This document shows positions 17,355 to 27,440 of a DNA stretch of 64,000 nucleotides, piece by piece (positions within the stretch are counted from its first letter, which is position 1; every line of letters starts with the position of its first letter). The stretch lies in the NCBI GenBank assembly GCA_963676725.1, contig OY781463.1:4960001-5024000 (forward strand), written 5' to 3'. The position numbers and the translations under genes are program-made. The notes below the pieces were generated by a model. That model was not told the DNA's origin and did no database searches. It saw nothing but the letters and a program-made list of their open reading frames with translations. This stretch comes from G963662905 sp963676725. Its GTDB lineage: Bacteria > Bacteroidota > Bacteroidia > Bacteroidales > WRLA01.

Positions 17355-17713
17355 CGTTTGATTCTGGGAAATAGGAATTTCCCAAAGTGTGTATATTGGT
17401 TTATAAGATCCTCTCCGGCTGCTGTTTTACAGTGGTTCAGGGTCTTTTGTTCTTTTATAAAAAGGATGCAAGCTTGTTTTTCAAGGTTTTTTTATGCAAA
17501 AAATGTGGAGTACTCTCTTTTCCGTTTTGTGTTAGGAGCCTACTCCCGCCGGTTTGTATTTTCAAATTTGATGGAAAAAAGTGCCTTGATGGTAATTGCC
17601 GGTTGGTTTACAGTCTTTTTGAAGATGTTCTTTCAGTATTTCTTTGTGTCAAACGATGGGGTTCACTGTGACCATTATCATGGAGTTTCTAATTGATCTA
17701 TGATTGGCTGGCC
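17355..17713. other. Stretch without a recognisable gene
   Basis: A plus-strand frame at 17358-17696 is Phe/Cys-rich, has no family resemblance and no convincing start signal. I see nothing else supportable here. Confidence 0.5.
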
Positions 17714-18094
17714 TATTCATTGCTTAGCCATTCAAAGGCATCTTTTTCATCGGCAAATACTTCTATTCGAATACCTTTTTTTTTTGACAAATGATGAAGT
17801 AAATGAGTTTACTTCCCTAGATTGTTTCCTTAAATCAACAAATGCTATTTTTGAGTTCTCATTTATCCCAAAATCTGTTAAGGAGATAGCAATATCATAA
17901 GAGGGCAATGTTGATAAAGCACCTTCCAATTTCGAAATGACCAATATTTTTGTCTTTTTATGCTTATTGCAATATCTTGATATATCCCTCCATGCCTCTG
18001 CTCCATCGAAATCTTCTAGGCCGGAGCGACGATTTCCAGTCACCTCAACTTTGGCTATATCGTTAATTAACTTAAATTTTGTTTGGTAATGCAT
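17714..18094 (-). pseudogene. STAS/SpoIIAA-like protein, frameshifted at a homopolymer
   Basis: The first about 100 residues (VEVTGNRRSGLEDFDGAEAW, ILVISKLEGALSTLPSYDIA, SKIAFVDLRKQSREVNSF) resemble small STAS/SEC14-type proteins of Bacteroidota. The frame then enters a run of ten A on the coding strand (17776-17785), yields VKKKRYSNR and stops early. With nine A the frame continues as GIRIEVFADEKDAFEWLSNE and stops at 17714, which restores a normal C-terminus and about 126 residues. It could be a sequencing error, a recent mutation or slippage-based switching. The function of the family is not established. Confidence 0.6.
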
Positions 18095-18098
18095 CCTT

Positions 18099-18106
18099 CA
18101 AAAATA
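18099..18106 (-). promoter_or_regulatory. Predicted -7 box four bases from the STAS-like ATG
   Basis: TATTTTTG, then AAGG, then ATG at 18094. The layout matches that before rbfA and predicts a leaderless transcript. Confidence 0.35.
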
Positions 18107-18290
18107 AGAAAAAAGTTTATACATCGAATAGAATTAGTGTAAATTTAGTGGGGTCGGGGGATAAATAACCATATTTATTTACTGATCTCAATTGCACTTT
18201 TTTGGATATTTCCATAAACAGCTCAGAATCAAAACAATTTTTGTATTTTAGCACAAATTTGGTTTTGCTATTACAATAAAAACAAGAATC

Positions 18291-20063
18291 ATGAAAAAAC
18301 TACTTTTTTCTCTTTTAGTGATGCTTTTTGTATTTCCACTCCTTCATGCTCAGGAGATTGAAGCTTGGACTGATGGATCAGAACCATCAGATAATTCCAC
18401 AAATAAGGAATATTTTCAAATGACGCTAAGAATACCAACAAAGGCGAAGAAGTATTACGAAGGCATGGTTTTTATTGCAGGAGGTCCCTATAAAAAAAAA
18501 GGTGCAAATCTGATTCAATCGTTTACTGATCGCGATACGACATTATTAACCCAATTGGATTTTCCTGTTCAGGTCACTTTAAGTGGTTTTTATATTTGCG
18601 ACCATGAAGTAAGCAATGCTGAATACCACGAATTTACTAATTGGGTAAGAATGCGTGCAGCCTATGAAATACTGGCAGGGGCTTATCCCGAAAAATATCT
18701 GTTGAAAGATGGGAGCATCAATGAAGATATGGCTGTGGACTGGTCAGATACTGCAATTGCGCATCATCTTTTCTTGCCTGATGACGGCAACTTTTTCCGA
18801 AAATCGCAACTAGATACACGAGAACTAATTTACAATGGGATAGCGGTTTATCCCGACACACTGGTTTGGTCTGAATTGAATTTATGGGATATGAACACGT
18901 TTTCTCAATCTTATTTTTGGGATGCTTCATATAATGATTATCCGGTGGTAGGTGTGAATTGGGAACAAGCAAATGCTTATGCGAAATGGCGAAGTGACCG
19001 CCTTAATGAACAGATTTTGATCGACGAAAATGTACTCAGTAAGGAATCGTATTTTGTTGATATGGACAGTCTGGTTGACAGCTTACTGGAAACCAATGTC
19101 AGGTTTAAATTACTCCCCGGATTCCGTCTTCCTACTCATATGGAATGGATGTATGCAGCTACAGACAAAAAAGTGCCCTTTTCCACCTCTTATAAAACAT
19201 TAAAGGAAGATGAAAAGCTGTTTAAATCAAAGCTTAAGGAATATCGCTATGAGCCTGTAACAGCACTGTTCACCAGTGAAAATAGTGGGGGTGATTTAAA
19301 AGTCAGTGTTTATAATGCCAATTATGGAGCAGTTTGGGATCAGCATGATCAATTGGTGAAATCCTATGGTGAAGATGGAGGCCAAATTACTACTCCGCTT
19401 AAGTATTACCAGCCCAATGATAATGGCTTATACGACATGGTAGGGAATGTTGCAGAGTGGGTTCAAAATAAGGTTTTACAGCCTCGGTTCGGTTCTTTCA
19501 TTTATGGGCAGTATAAATTAATCGAGCTCTGTGCGCTCTTTGATACAGCCTTTTTGACGATTATCGAAACAGATATAACTGCTTTTTATAAAAGTTTAGA
19601 GCCAGTGGAAAGTTTAGAGCCAGTGGGGTATCTGAAACCACCACAGGTTACTGATCAAATAGCTTTTGATACGATTAGCAATAATAGACCAATTATATTG
19701 CGTAGTTTTAACAGGGAAAAAATTGCGGTCGAGCCTAATGGCAAATCTTATGGCCCTCATTGGAAGTTAAGAAGAGATTTGGCCGAATTAAAAAAGCAGT
19801 ATGCAAATCATGTTCACAAGGTTTATCATAAAAAAGATGAAGCCTATCTGAAAGGATTGCTTGCAAAAATGAAATCCTGCTACGAACACGATAAAGAAGT
19901 ATATGCAAGAATGACGAATCCCCGCGTAGTAAAAGGTGGCAGCTGGGCTGATCCTCCGATATATCTAAACCCAAAAACAGTAACGATTAAAAGTCAAAAT
20001 GCTTCCAGTGCACGCATTGGTTTTCGATTGGTTATGGATTATATGGGCGTTTTGTATAAATAA
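18291..20063 (+). CDS. Exported SUMF1/formylglycine-generating-enzyme-like protein, GldK/GldJ-related
   Basis: 590 residues with a signal peptide (LLFSLLVMLFVFPLLHAQ) and no lipobox cysteine, unlike classical GldJ/GldK lipoproteins. The SUMF1-type fold is seen in GMVFIAGGPY, VTLSGFYICDHEVSNAEYHE, SYNDYPVVGVNWEQANAYAKW, GFRLPTHMEWMYAA, DNGLYDMVGNVAEW, VVKGGSWADPP and SARIGFRLVMDY. A tyrosine-tryptophan pattern before YPVVGVNW and a charged linker before the final RVVKGGSW resemble GldK/GldJ, which are parts of the gliding/T9SS apparatus. The enzymatic cysteines of true formylglycine synthases are not evident, so a structural or binding role is more likely. The neighbouring T9SS cargo genes fit this. 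Confidence 0.75.
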   Translation: MKKLLFSLLVMLFVFPLLHAQEIEAWTDGSEPSDNSTNKEYFQMTLRIPTKAKKYYEGMVFIAGGPYKKKGANLIQSFTDRDTTLLTQLDFPVQVTLSGFYICDHEVSNAEYHEFTNWVRMRAAYEILAGAYPEKYLLKDGSINEDMAVDWSDTAIAHHLFLPDDGNFFRKSQLDTRELIYNGIAVYPDTLVWSELNLWDMNTFSQSYFWDASYNDYPVVGVNWEQANAYAKWRSDRLNEQILIDENVLSKESYFVDMDSLVDSLLETNVRFKLLPGFRLPTHMEWMYAATDKKVPFSTSYKTLKEDEKLFKSKLKEYRYEPVTALFTSENSGGDLKVSVYNANYGAVWDQHDQLVKSYGEDGGQITTPLKYYQPNDNGLYDMVGNVAEWVQNKVLQPRFGSFIYGQYKLIELCALFDTAFLTIIETDITAFYKSLEPVESLEPVGYLKPPQVTDQIAFDTISNNRPIILRSFNREKIAVEPNGKSYGPHWKLRRDLAELKKQYANHVHKVYHKKDEAYLKGLLAKMKSCYEHDKEVYARMTNPRVVKGGSWADPPIYLNPKTVTIKSQNASSARIGFRLVMDYMGVLYK

Positions 20064-20521
20064 GTTTGGTCTGCCTCGAATTTATTAAATTCATAAACGA
20101 TTTAATACGATCGCAATACACATCAAAATAATTATAGTAAAACGCCGGGAATATGTATGTTAATTTGCCCTTTCAGGGCGTGATACTATATTACTGGTAT
20201 TCAAAGAAATAAATTAAAGAAGCTTAAAGTAGATTGCCCTTTTCATGCGCCGGTTTTTGTTCTGCAGCCAAGAATCCGGGCACTGCCCCGACTTGAATTT
20301 TTACTACTTTCAGTCTTGGAGATGGGGTTTAAAAACATTTGATTATCGGCATGGAGGCTTATTGAAGGTCAAAAATTTATCCTGAGCCTGCGTCCTGAAA
20401 GGACAGCTTATTTCAACCTCAGGCAAGGCCTGGGGTGTATACCGCAAATATTATTGGCGTCCTGAAAAGACAGCTTAAAATACATGATACCGATTGCTCC
20501 ACCTCCTAAAAAAAACTACTC
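20064..20521. repeat. Non-coding stretch with interspersed repeat fragments
   Basis: It contains fragments around 'CCTTTCAGGGCG' (about 20166), 'GTCCTGAAAGGACAGCTTA' (about 20392), a CAGGC-AAG-GCCTG hairpin (about 20420) and a second 'GTCCTGAAAAGACAGCTTA' (about 20459). A related 'GCGTCCTGAAAGGGCAAATTAA' recurs near 39607. No gene is visible. Confidence 0.5.
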
Positions 20522-20590
20522 AGTTTAACACAAAGTGCACAAATAGGCTTTCGATTAGCTTTGGGCTATGTAGGAACACTCTATGAATAA
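20522..20590 (+). pseudogene. 3' stub of a second SUMF1/GldK-like gene
   Basis: 22 codons ending at the TAA at 20588 read SLTQSAQIGFRLALGYVGTLYE, closely matching the end of the SUMF1 protein upstream (SARIGFRLVMDYMGVLYK). Nothing similar is found between 20064 and this point, so it is a leftover of a deleted tandem paralogue, with interspersed repeats in the space between. Confidence 0.7.
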
Positions 20591-20670
20591 GGGGGTGTAA
20601 AAAAGAGGGCCTCAAAAATGCAACTGACACCCTCATTTTGGCTAAACCTAATATTTTTATAATCGTTGTT

Positions 20671-23600
20671 TTAGAATCCCGAAACAATAAGTTTTGTGCT
20701 CCGGCAAAAGCCTTCTGTTTCAATACTGCCAATATAAATACCGGAAGCAAAGTTTTGACTGAGCTTTTTGCTGCTTTGCTTCGAGATATTGCCCTGATAC
20801 AACAGCATCCCGTTTACGGAAGTGATTTTAATTATGCCTTCCTGATCGGAATTATTGATGAAAGTAATGGCATCTCCTGCTGCAAAAGCACACATTGGAT
20901 TTGTTTCCTGTAGCTCATCATCAATGGCTGTGGTGCCAAAATGCAGTACAAAACGATCGGCAAATTCGCCTTCAGCAGAAGTAAAGTTGTAATCTGATTT
21001 GCTCAAATTGTGTACATTGTTTTCGTATTTATCTTCAAGATAGATGTCGGAAGTGATGTTTGAGGTGTTGACCTGGCGAATTGAGATTCGGTAGTTTTCC
21101 GATCCGGGAACCTTAAAACCCAGATGTATACTGCTGCCTTCACTGATGTCGGGCAAAGTATTTATGGCCAGTTTTACTTCATTTTCCGAAAGGGAATAAA
21201 GCGCTGGCGAGGCTGTATTGAAAGAAAATAATTTCAGTGCATCGAGATGGTCGCGTTCTGTGCTGCTGTTTTCGTGGATATTGATCCATGTTTCATCCGA
21301 AAAGGATTCGCCTGTTAACAATAGCTCCAGATCATAGGATGTGCTGCCGCTTTTATAAACATTATTGTTGGCATGGACTTTCATATTTTTCGCAAAACTA
21401 AAGTTTTGATTGTCTAATGATTGTTTCGCCAAAACAAAGAAGCCCTGCTGTGCAGGAATAAAGGCATTGGCCTGAGATCCGTCGATCAGCACATAATCAC
21501 CGGCGTCTCCATTTGCTGTTTGGTCGTAGGCATAGGCATAAACATCCTGAAAAAGGGACGTTCCGGCATCGTGATCCACGATACTCCAGTCGATGGCAGA
21601 AGAAAAGGGATTTCCGATCAGGTTCCAGCCACTGGCATAAGTCCAATCGTCTTTGGCAGCTGATGAATTTTCGAGAGTGATATTTACAGCATCCGTATTG
21701 ATGTCTCCGGCAATTGTTTTTATAGGGCTGGCTTCATTATAGGCGAGCAGATATCCTTTTCCGGAAATGAAATTATTGTTTCCGCCATTTGCTGTTGGGA
21801 AATTCGGCTCTCCACCACTTCCATCCTGGTTTTTAAAATTGACCCATGTGCCGGGCGCGGGTTCGTTCCATAAATAGAAATCATTGTCAGTACCTGAACC
21901 CGGATCGAAAGAGCTTTCCGCAATGGATTCACTGTTTACGGGAGCGGAGTAGGTGTGCCATGCCAGCGATTCGCCAGATAGATAGCATTCAAAGTCCACA
22001 TCACCGGTAGATGATCCGTCCACAATTAATGAGCCCGAACCAGTGGCATCGCTTTTTACCGTAAATGTTCCGTTAAGTCCCAGCCAGCGTGTGTGTAGAT
22101 TTCTCCCAATTGTTAATTGGGCGCTTGGATACAGCGTGACAGATGAGTTATGCAACATATAAAGCGATCCGGTAATCGTCAGCTCGGTATTATCCTTTAT
22201 TCGGGTATTGAATACATTAAAAACACTTCCGTGGATGGTGCGGTGGACAGTATTCTCTATTTCAAGTGTATTTTCTGTGGAAATCACCAGATGGTTGCAC
22301 TCCAGGTTATTGCCCAAAACAGGATTCGTTTCATTGGAAGCACAGTAAATGCCTACATTATCGCTGTCGTCGGGTATAGATCCGGAGCTCCAGTTTGTTG
22401 CCGTGCCCCAGTCCGTAGAAGAAGTATTGAGCCAGGTATTATAGGCTTCGGATGCCACCCAGTCGGTGGAAGCATCCATATTGGTCAGTGTTCCGTCGTT
22501 TGCATTGGGCGAGAAATCCTGTAATGTGCCCAAAAGATCGTTGTTGAAATTATAATAAGCAATCAGGCCGTCCTCATTTCCGGTGAGCTGGCGGTTCATG
22601 TTTTGGATGATTTCTGTCTGGCTTCGGGCATGATCCCAAATGCGTACCTCATCAATTTGACCGTTGAAATTGTCATTTGTCCCTTGGTTTGACCCCCCAA
22701 TATGACTGATCATTCCATCATAAACAGCACTGTTTGCTGTACCTGAAGCCTCTTTTACCCCATCAATTCTGATATATTTTACATCAGCACTGTCCACACA
22801 GGCAACATGATGCCATTTGCCGTCATTCAAAGAGGTTTGTGCTGTAATGCGCTTTCCGGCATCTAGAGTATTTGTTGTTCCGGGATTATAAAATGAAATT
22901 TTGTAATCATCTCCAACATTCATATTGTAGGTAAACTGAGCACGATAAGGTTCTCCCCATTCACCAAATAGATATTGGTTATATGCACCGTCAACCGTTG
23001 GTTTTACCCACATTTCCACAGTTATATCCGAGATGCTAGCAGGCAGAGTACCACAATCTACAAAATCGTTATTGCCATCAAACTCCAAACAATTCCCCGG
23101 GCCATAAAAAGCGGGGGATGTTTCCAGATTGTCGTCGTTCATATTTACAAGTGATCCGTCCTGAGGATTGGAAGCGGAGCAGGGCAGTGTAGTGTTTGAT
23201 TCTCCTTCCGTTTCATCCATTTTATAATAAGCCACAAGCGCACTTTCATTGCCGGCAAGCTCATTATACATATTGGCACGGATTTCTGATTGAGTGCGAA
23301 CGCTGCTCCAAATGCGGACTTCATCCATTTTGCCGTCAAAAAGAGGGTTTTCTGAGTATTGGGACTTTCCCAGCCAATTATTTCCTGTTGATCCAAGATG
23401 AGATGCCTTCATAGCCATCGCGCTATTCGTGCCTATACTTACTCCATCCAGATAAAGTGTACCGTTTCCGGTTGAACTTAATGTTACAGCAATATGATGC
23501 CATTCGTTTACAGGAAAAATGTATGAACCGATGATCGTTTTCTCATTACTCTGATCAGAGCTGGTTATTGCAAAGCGTATTTTGTCATCACTGGCACAAG

Positions 23601-23841
23601 GTGTTAAGAACATATATCCTGTGTTAGATGAATGACCAAAATCAAAGATCCGCTGCCAGTCCTTATCCGTTGTGCCGTTCCAATACACCCAGGCTTCAAA
23701 AGTAAAATTATCATGATTGGCTATGCCGTCCTCTAAGTCAACATACTCATTACTTCCATTAAATGTTAAAGAATGGTTCTGGCTCATAAGTGAAGCAGAA
23801 CAAAACAAGGCTATTATAGCCAATAAAAATTTTGATTTCAT
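20671..23841 (-). CDS. T9SS-secreted protein with two LamG domains
   Basis: 1056 residues. Signal peptide, then LamG/concanavalin-like domain 1 (about 20-210, YVDLEDGIANHDNFTFEAWV, MDEVRIWSSVRTQSEI) and domain 2 (about 250-430, FVDCGTLPASISDITVEMWV, IDEVRIWDHARSQTEI). A Ser/Thr-rich segment with WGTATNWSSG follows, then the GWNLIGNPFSSAIDW module common in T9SS cargo. The C-terminal type A sorting domain ends YIGSIETEGFCRSTKLIVSGF. It is a cell-surface or secreted adhesin or carbohydrate binder. It lies alone on the minus strand, with the 0.5-kb repeat array upstream and no microprotein gene after it, unlike most of its paralogues. Confidence 0.85.
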   Translation of the reverse strand: MKSKFLLAIIALFCSASLMSQNHSLTFNGSNEYVDLEDGIANHDNFTFEAWVYWNGTTDKDWQRIFDFGHSSNTGYMFLTPCASDDKIRFAITSSDQSNEKTIIGSYIFPVNEWHHIAVTLSSTGNGTLYLDGVSIGTNSAMAMKASHLGSTGNNWLGKSQYSENPLFDGKMDEVRIWSSVRTQSEIRANMYNELAGNESALVAYYKMDETEGESNTTLPCSASNPQDGSLVNMNDDNLETSPAFYGPGNCLEFDGNNDFVDCGTLPASISDITVEMWVKPTVDGAYNQYLFGEWGEPYRAQFTYNMNVGDDYKISFYNPGTTNTLDAGKRITAQTSLNDGKWHHVACVDSADVKYIRIDGVKEASGTANSAVYDGMISHIGGSNQGTNDNFNGQIDEVRIWDHARSQTEIIQNMNRQLTGNEDGLIAYYNFNNDLLGTLQDFSPNANDGTLTNMDASTDWVASEAYNTWLNTSSTDWGTATNWSSGSIPDDSDNVGIYCASNETNPVLGNNLECNHLVISTENTLEIENTVHRTIHGSVFNVFNTRIKDNTELTITGSLYMLHNSSVTLYPSAQLTIGRNLHTRWLGLNGTFTVKSDATGSGSLIVDGSSTGDVDFECYLSGESLAWHTYSAPVNSESIAESSFDPGSGTDNDFYLWNEPAPGTWVNFKNQDGSGGEPNFPTANGGNNNFISGKGYLLAYNEASPIKTIAGDINTDAVNITLENSSAAKDDWTYASGWNLIGNPFSSAIDWSIVDHDAGTSLFQDVYAYAYDQTANGDAGDYVLIDGSQANAFIPAQQGFFVLAKQSLDNQNFSFAKNMKVHANNNVYKSGSTSYDLELLLTGESFSDETWINIHENSSTERDHLDALKLFSFNTASPALYSLSENEVKLAINTLPDISEGSSIHLGFKVPGSENYRISIRQVNTSNITSDIYLEDKYENNVHNLSKSDYNFTSAEGEFADRFVLHFGTTAIDDELQETNPMCAFAAGDAITFINNSDQEGIIKITSVNGMLLYQGNISKQSSKKLSQNFASGIYIGSIETEGFCRSTKLIVSGF

Positions 23842-23863
23842 TTTAATTAAGGTTTGGGTAATA

Positions 23864-23871
23864 CAAAGTTA
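23864..23871 (-). promoter_or_regulatory. Predicted -7 box of the 1056-residue T9SS protein
   Basis: TAACTTTG on the minus strand, 22 bases before the ATG at 23841. It fits TAnnTTTG; no -33 box is evident. Confidence 0.35.
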
Positions 23872-23940
23872 GTAATTAATTAGATACCTTTTGTTAATTT
23901 GTGTTAACTTATTAATGGCCTTGTGGGGCGTTTTTTGTGA

Positions 23941-26467
23941 TCCGTGCCTTTTAAAACAATTCCCAAACAATAAACCATATAGCATTAAAAAATAAATAAA
24001 TACATTTATTCGACCCCATCCGGGGTCGTAGGTTGTAGGATAGCAATTGTTCTATAAATATTCAATCCCTCCGGGATTGGAAGAAATTAGGTTTTCAAGG
24101 GATAATCCAACCTAGAATGAAAGGCATAATAATATGATTAACAGCGATTTGGTGTGATTGCAGAGCCAATGGGCATTTTTATGATAATTATATCACCCCT
24201 TCAAGGTTCTGATAACCAGTAGATTAGGCCTTATTATAATCATACCACCCCTTTAGGGTTTTAATGGTTTGATAACCAATGAATAATGATGTTTTTCGGT
24301 AATTCAACCATCACAAAGGATGTAAGAAAATCAAAAATCAATTCCAATGGGATGATGGTCTAAATGAAATGTATGCTCAAATCCTGAAAGGATGACATTA
24401 TTATAGAAATTAGGTTTTACATCACACGATCAAACCCAGAATGGGTGACATTATGGTTTTATAAACCGCCGCTGCGAATTTGCAATCCGTGCCTTTTAAA
24501 ACAATTCCCAAACAATAAACCATATAGCATTAAAAAATAAATAAATACATTTATTCGACCCCATCCGGGGTCGTAGGTTGTAGGATAGCAATTGTTCTAT
24601 AAATATTCAATCCCTCCGAGATTGGGAGCGCAATGCATGCCCAAATACAGAATAATATGATTAACAGTGATTTGGTGTGATTGCAGAACCAATGGGCATT
24701 TTTATGATAATCATGTCACCCCTTCAGGGTTCTGATAACCAGTAGATTAGGCTTTATTATAATCATATCACCCCTTCGGGGGTTTAATGGTTTGATAACC
24801 AATGAATAGTGATGTTTTTCGGTAATTCAACCATCACAAAGGATGTAAGAAAATCAAAAATCAATTCCAATGGGATGATGGTCTAAATGAAATGTATGCT
24901 TAAATCCTGAAAGGATGACAATATTATAAAAATTAGGATTTACAGCACATAGCCAAACCCAGAATGGGTGATATTATGGTTTTATAAACCGCCGCTGCGA
25001 ATTTGCAATCCGTGCCTTTTAAAACAATTCCCAAACAATAAACCATATAGCATTAAAAATCAAATAAATATATTTATTCGACCCCATCCGGGGTCGTAGG
25101 TTGTAGGATAGCAATTGTTCTATAAGTATTCAATCCCTCCGAGATTGGGAGCGCAATGCATGCCCAAATACAGAATAATATGATAAACAGCGATTTGGTG
25201 TGATTGCAGAACCAATGGGTATTTTTATGATAATCATGTCACCCCTTCAGGGTTCTGATAACCAGTAGATTAGGCTTTATTATAATCATATCACCCCTTC
25301 GGGGTTTTAATGGTTTGATAACCAATGAATAGTGATGTTTTTCGGTAATTCAACCATCACAAAGGATGTAAGAAAATCAAAAATCAATTCCAATGGGATG
25401 ATGGTCTAAATGAAATGTATGCTCAAATCCTGAAAGGATGACATTATTATAAAAATTAGGTTTTACAGCACATAGCCAAACCCAGAATGGGTGACATTAT
25501 GGTTTTATAAACCGCCGCTGCGAATTTGCAATCCGTGCCTTTTAAAACAATTCCCAAACAGTAAACCATATAGCATTAAAAATCAAATAAATATATTTAT
25601 TCGACCCCATCCGGGGTCGTAGGTTGTAGGATAGCAATTGTTCTATAAGTATTCAATCCCTCCGAGATTGGGAGCGCAATGCATGCCCAAATACAGAATA
25701 ATATGATTAACAGCGATTTGGTGTGATTGCAGAGCCAATGGGCATTTTTATGATAATCATACCACCCCTTCAGGTTTTTAATGGTTTGATAACCAATGAA
25801 TAATGATGTTTTTCGGTAATTCAACCATCACAAAGGATGTAAGAAAATCAAACATCAATTCCAATGGGATGATGGTCTAATTGAAATGTATGCTCAAATC
25901 CTGAAAGGATGACATTATTACAAAAATTAGGATTTACAGCACTTAGCCAAACCCAGAATGGGTGACATTATGGTTTTATAAACCGCCGCTGCGAATTTGC
26001 AATCCGTACCTTTTAAAACAATTCCCAAACAATAAACCATATAGCATTAAAAAATAAATAAATACATTTATTCGACCCCATCCGGGGTCGTAGGTTTTAG
26101 GATAGCAATTGTTCTATAAATATTCAATCCCTCCGAGATTGGGAGCGCAATGCATGCCCAAATACAGAATAATATGATTAACAGCGATTTGGTGTGATTG
26201 CAGAGCCAATGGGCATTTTTATGATAATCATACCACCCCTTCAGGTTTTTAATGGTTTGATAACCAATGAATAATGATGTTTTTCGGTAATTCAACCATC
26301 ACAAAGGATGTAAGAAAATCAAAAATCAATTCCAATGGGATGATGGTCTAAATGAAATGTATGCTCAAATCCTGAAAGGATGACATTATTATAGAAATTA
26401 GGTTTTACATCACATAGCCAAACCCAGAATGGGTGATATTATGGTTTTATAAACCGCCGCTGCGAAT
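23941..26467. repeat. Five-copy tandem array of about 470-545-base units
   Basis: Units begin at the 'TCCGTGCCTTTTAAAACAAT' motif (the last copy reads TCCGTACC): 23941, 24486, 25009, 25532 and 26003, ending near 26467 after 'ACCGCCGCTGCGAAT'. Copies 1-3 are 523-545 bases. Copies 4 and 5 are about 470 because they lack a roughly 50-base segment with one of two 'CACCCCTTCAGGG' hairpin motifs. Each unit carries several short dyads, such as CGACCCCATCCGGGGTCG, ATCCTGAAAGGAT and CAAACCCAGAATGGGTG. Divergence between copies is low. It is non-coding: the small frames in copies 4 and 5 exist only because of the internal deletion. Confidence 0.9.
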
Positions 26468-26721
26468 CTATCGAAAAGCCTATCGCCGAAGAATATATGA
26501 TGAAACTCATCTAAAATATAATTATTTGCCTTTCATGTTTTCCTTCGAACTTTTCTTCGGACTGTTTTTATGAAATTTCCTTAGAATAAGTGGTTTATAT
26601 CTGTTATGTATATACTGTTTTTCAAATAGTGAGAAAATTATGAGGTGTTTTCGATGAGGTATGAGATTTTCGTGAGTTCAAAAAATTGACCTACAGGCCC
26701 GTGTGTTGTAATTTAGTGGGC

Positions 26722-26919
26722 ATGGAAAATTCAGATAATTTAAATAGGCACGCCAAAAGAAATGCAATGGAAAAGCTGCTCAATGCTTTGGAAAAGCATC
26801 CATTGTCGCAAAAGGATTTTTTGGAGAAACAAAAAGGAAAGTGCCCGAAAAAGGGCTGTTCCTTAAGTAATCTGTTCCGTTGGATTTGCAACTCACTGCA
26901 CATACATATTAACCAATAA
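26722..26919 (+). CDS. Small hypothetical protein at the head of a T9SS/fibre operon
   Basis: 65 residues from the ATG at 26722 (MENSDNLNRHAKRNAMEKLL), basic and mostly helical, with a cysteine-containing C-terminus (KCPKKGCSLSNLF, WICNSL). It has no signal peptide and no family I recognise. Support is positional: it ends 13 bases before the next start on the same strand, between the repeat array and a co-oriented T9SS gene. It could be a regulatory peptide or a chance frame. Confidence 0.4.
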   Translation: MENSDNLNRHAKRNAMEKLLNALEKHPLSQKDFLEKQKGKCPKKGCSLSNLFRWICNSLHIHINQ

Positions 26920-26921
26920 AA

Positions 26922-26928
26922 AAGGAGG
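26922..26928 (+). promoter_or_regulatory. Strong Shine-Dalgarno sequence
   Basis: AAGGAGG four bases before the ATG at 26933. A near-perfect anti-16S match is uncommon in Bacteroidota, whose start sites are usually only AT-rich, so it stands out and fixes this start. Confidence 0.5.
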
Positions 26929-26932
26929 ATTT

Positions 26933-27430
26933 ATGAAATTAAGAAAAATTACAACAATTGTACTGAGCATGTTTCTGGTCACTGGCCTGTGCCGGCTCGA
27001 TTTGCATGCTCAGCAATCTGTCAATGCCACGGGGGGCGAGGCATCGGGCAGTGGAGGGACAAGCTCTTCTACCGTAGGGCAGATAGCTTGTCAGACCCAT
27101 TGGGCTAAAGACGCATATCTGGCCGAAGGGGTGCAGCAGCCTTACGAGATTTCCATTGTTACGGGAATGGATGAGGCTTCGGATATATCGCTATCCTTGA
27201 AAGCCTATCCCAATCCGGCAAGCAAATACCTTGTGCTGGATGTTGGCGATTGCCAAAACAGTTTAATGAGCTACAAGCTCTATGACCTGAGCGGCCAATG
27301 CGTGCATCAGGCCGGTATTTCCAAAGTGCAGAGCACTATTAATATGGCCCAATTGCCTGCGGGTGCATATTTGTTAAAAGTTATTGATCGAAATAAAGAA
27401 TTAAAAACATTTAAAATCATTAAAAATTAG
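26933..27430 (+). CDS. Small T9SS sorting-domain protein, partner of the fibre gene downstream
   Basis: 165 residues: signal peptide, a short Gly/Ser-rich 'SVNATGGEASGSGGTSSSTVGQ' type segment, the motif EGVQQPYEI, then a type A T9SS C-terminal domain (LSLKAYPNPASKYLVLDV, LYDLSGQCV, LPAGAYLLKVIDRNKELKTFKI). Almost the whole protein is a sorting domain, so it may act as an anchor rather than as cargo with its own activity. A paralogue (32993-33484) with the same layout precedes the other 'SPEKMSYQAV' fibre gene. The conserved pairing suggests the two products work together. It ends 10 bases before the fibre gene. Confidence 0.8.
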   Translation: MKLRKITTIVLSMFLVTGLCRLDLHAQQSVNATGGEASGSGGTSSSTVGQIACQTHWAKDAYLAEGVQQPYEISIVTGMDEASDISLSLKAYPNPASKYLVLDVGDCQNSLMSYKLYDLSGQCVHQAGISKVQSTINMAQLPAGAYLLKVIDRNKELKTFKIIKN

Positions 27431-27440
27431 GGGGTCTATT

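Noticed and set aside
17358..17696. 112-residue plus-strand frame and overlapping frame
   Set aside because: Phe/Cys-rich composition, no family resemblance and no start signal; treated as non-coding.
18291..20063. DGR target status of the SUMF1 protein
   Set aside because: SUMF1-like folds can be DGR targets, but its C-terminus has no second copy with an NNC pattern; the stub at 20522 differs in an ordinary way.
25597..26295. Two nearly identical 75-residue minus-strand frames (25597-25824, 26068-26295)
   Set aside because: They lie inside repeat units 4 and 5 and are open only because these units lack a 50-base segment; the other three units have no such frame, and there is no ribosome site or family match.
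23941..26467. CRISPR array
   Set aside because: Units are about 500 bases with no short direct repeat/spacer alternation, and no cas gene is nearby.
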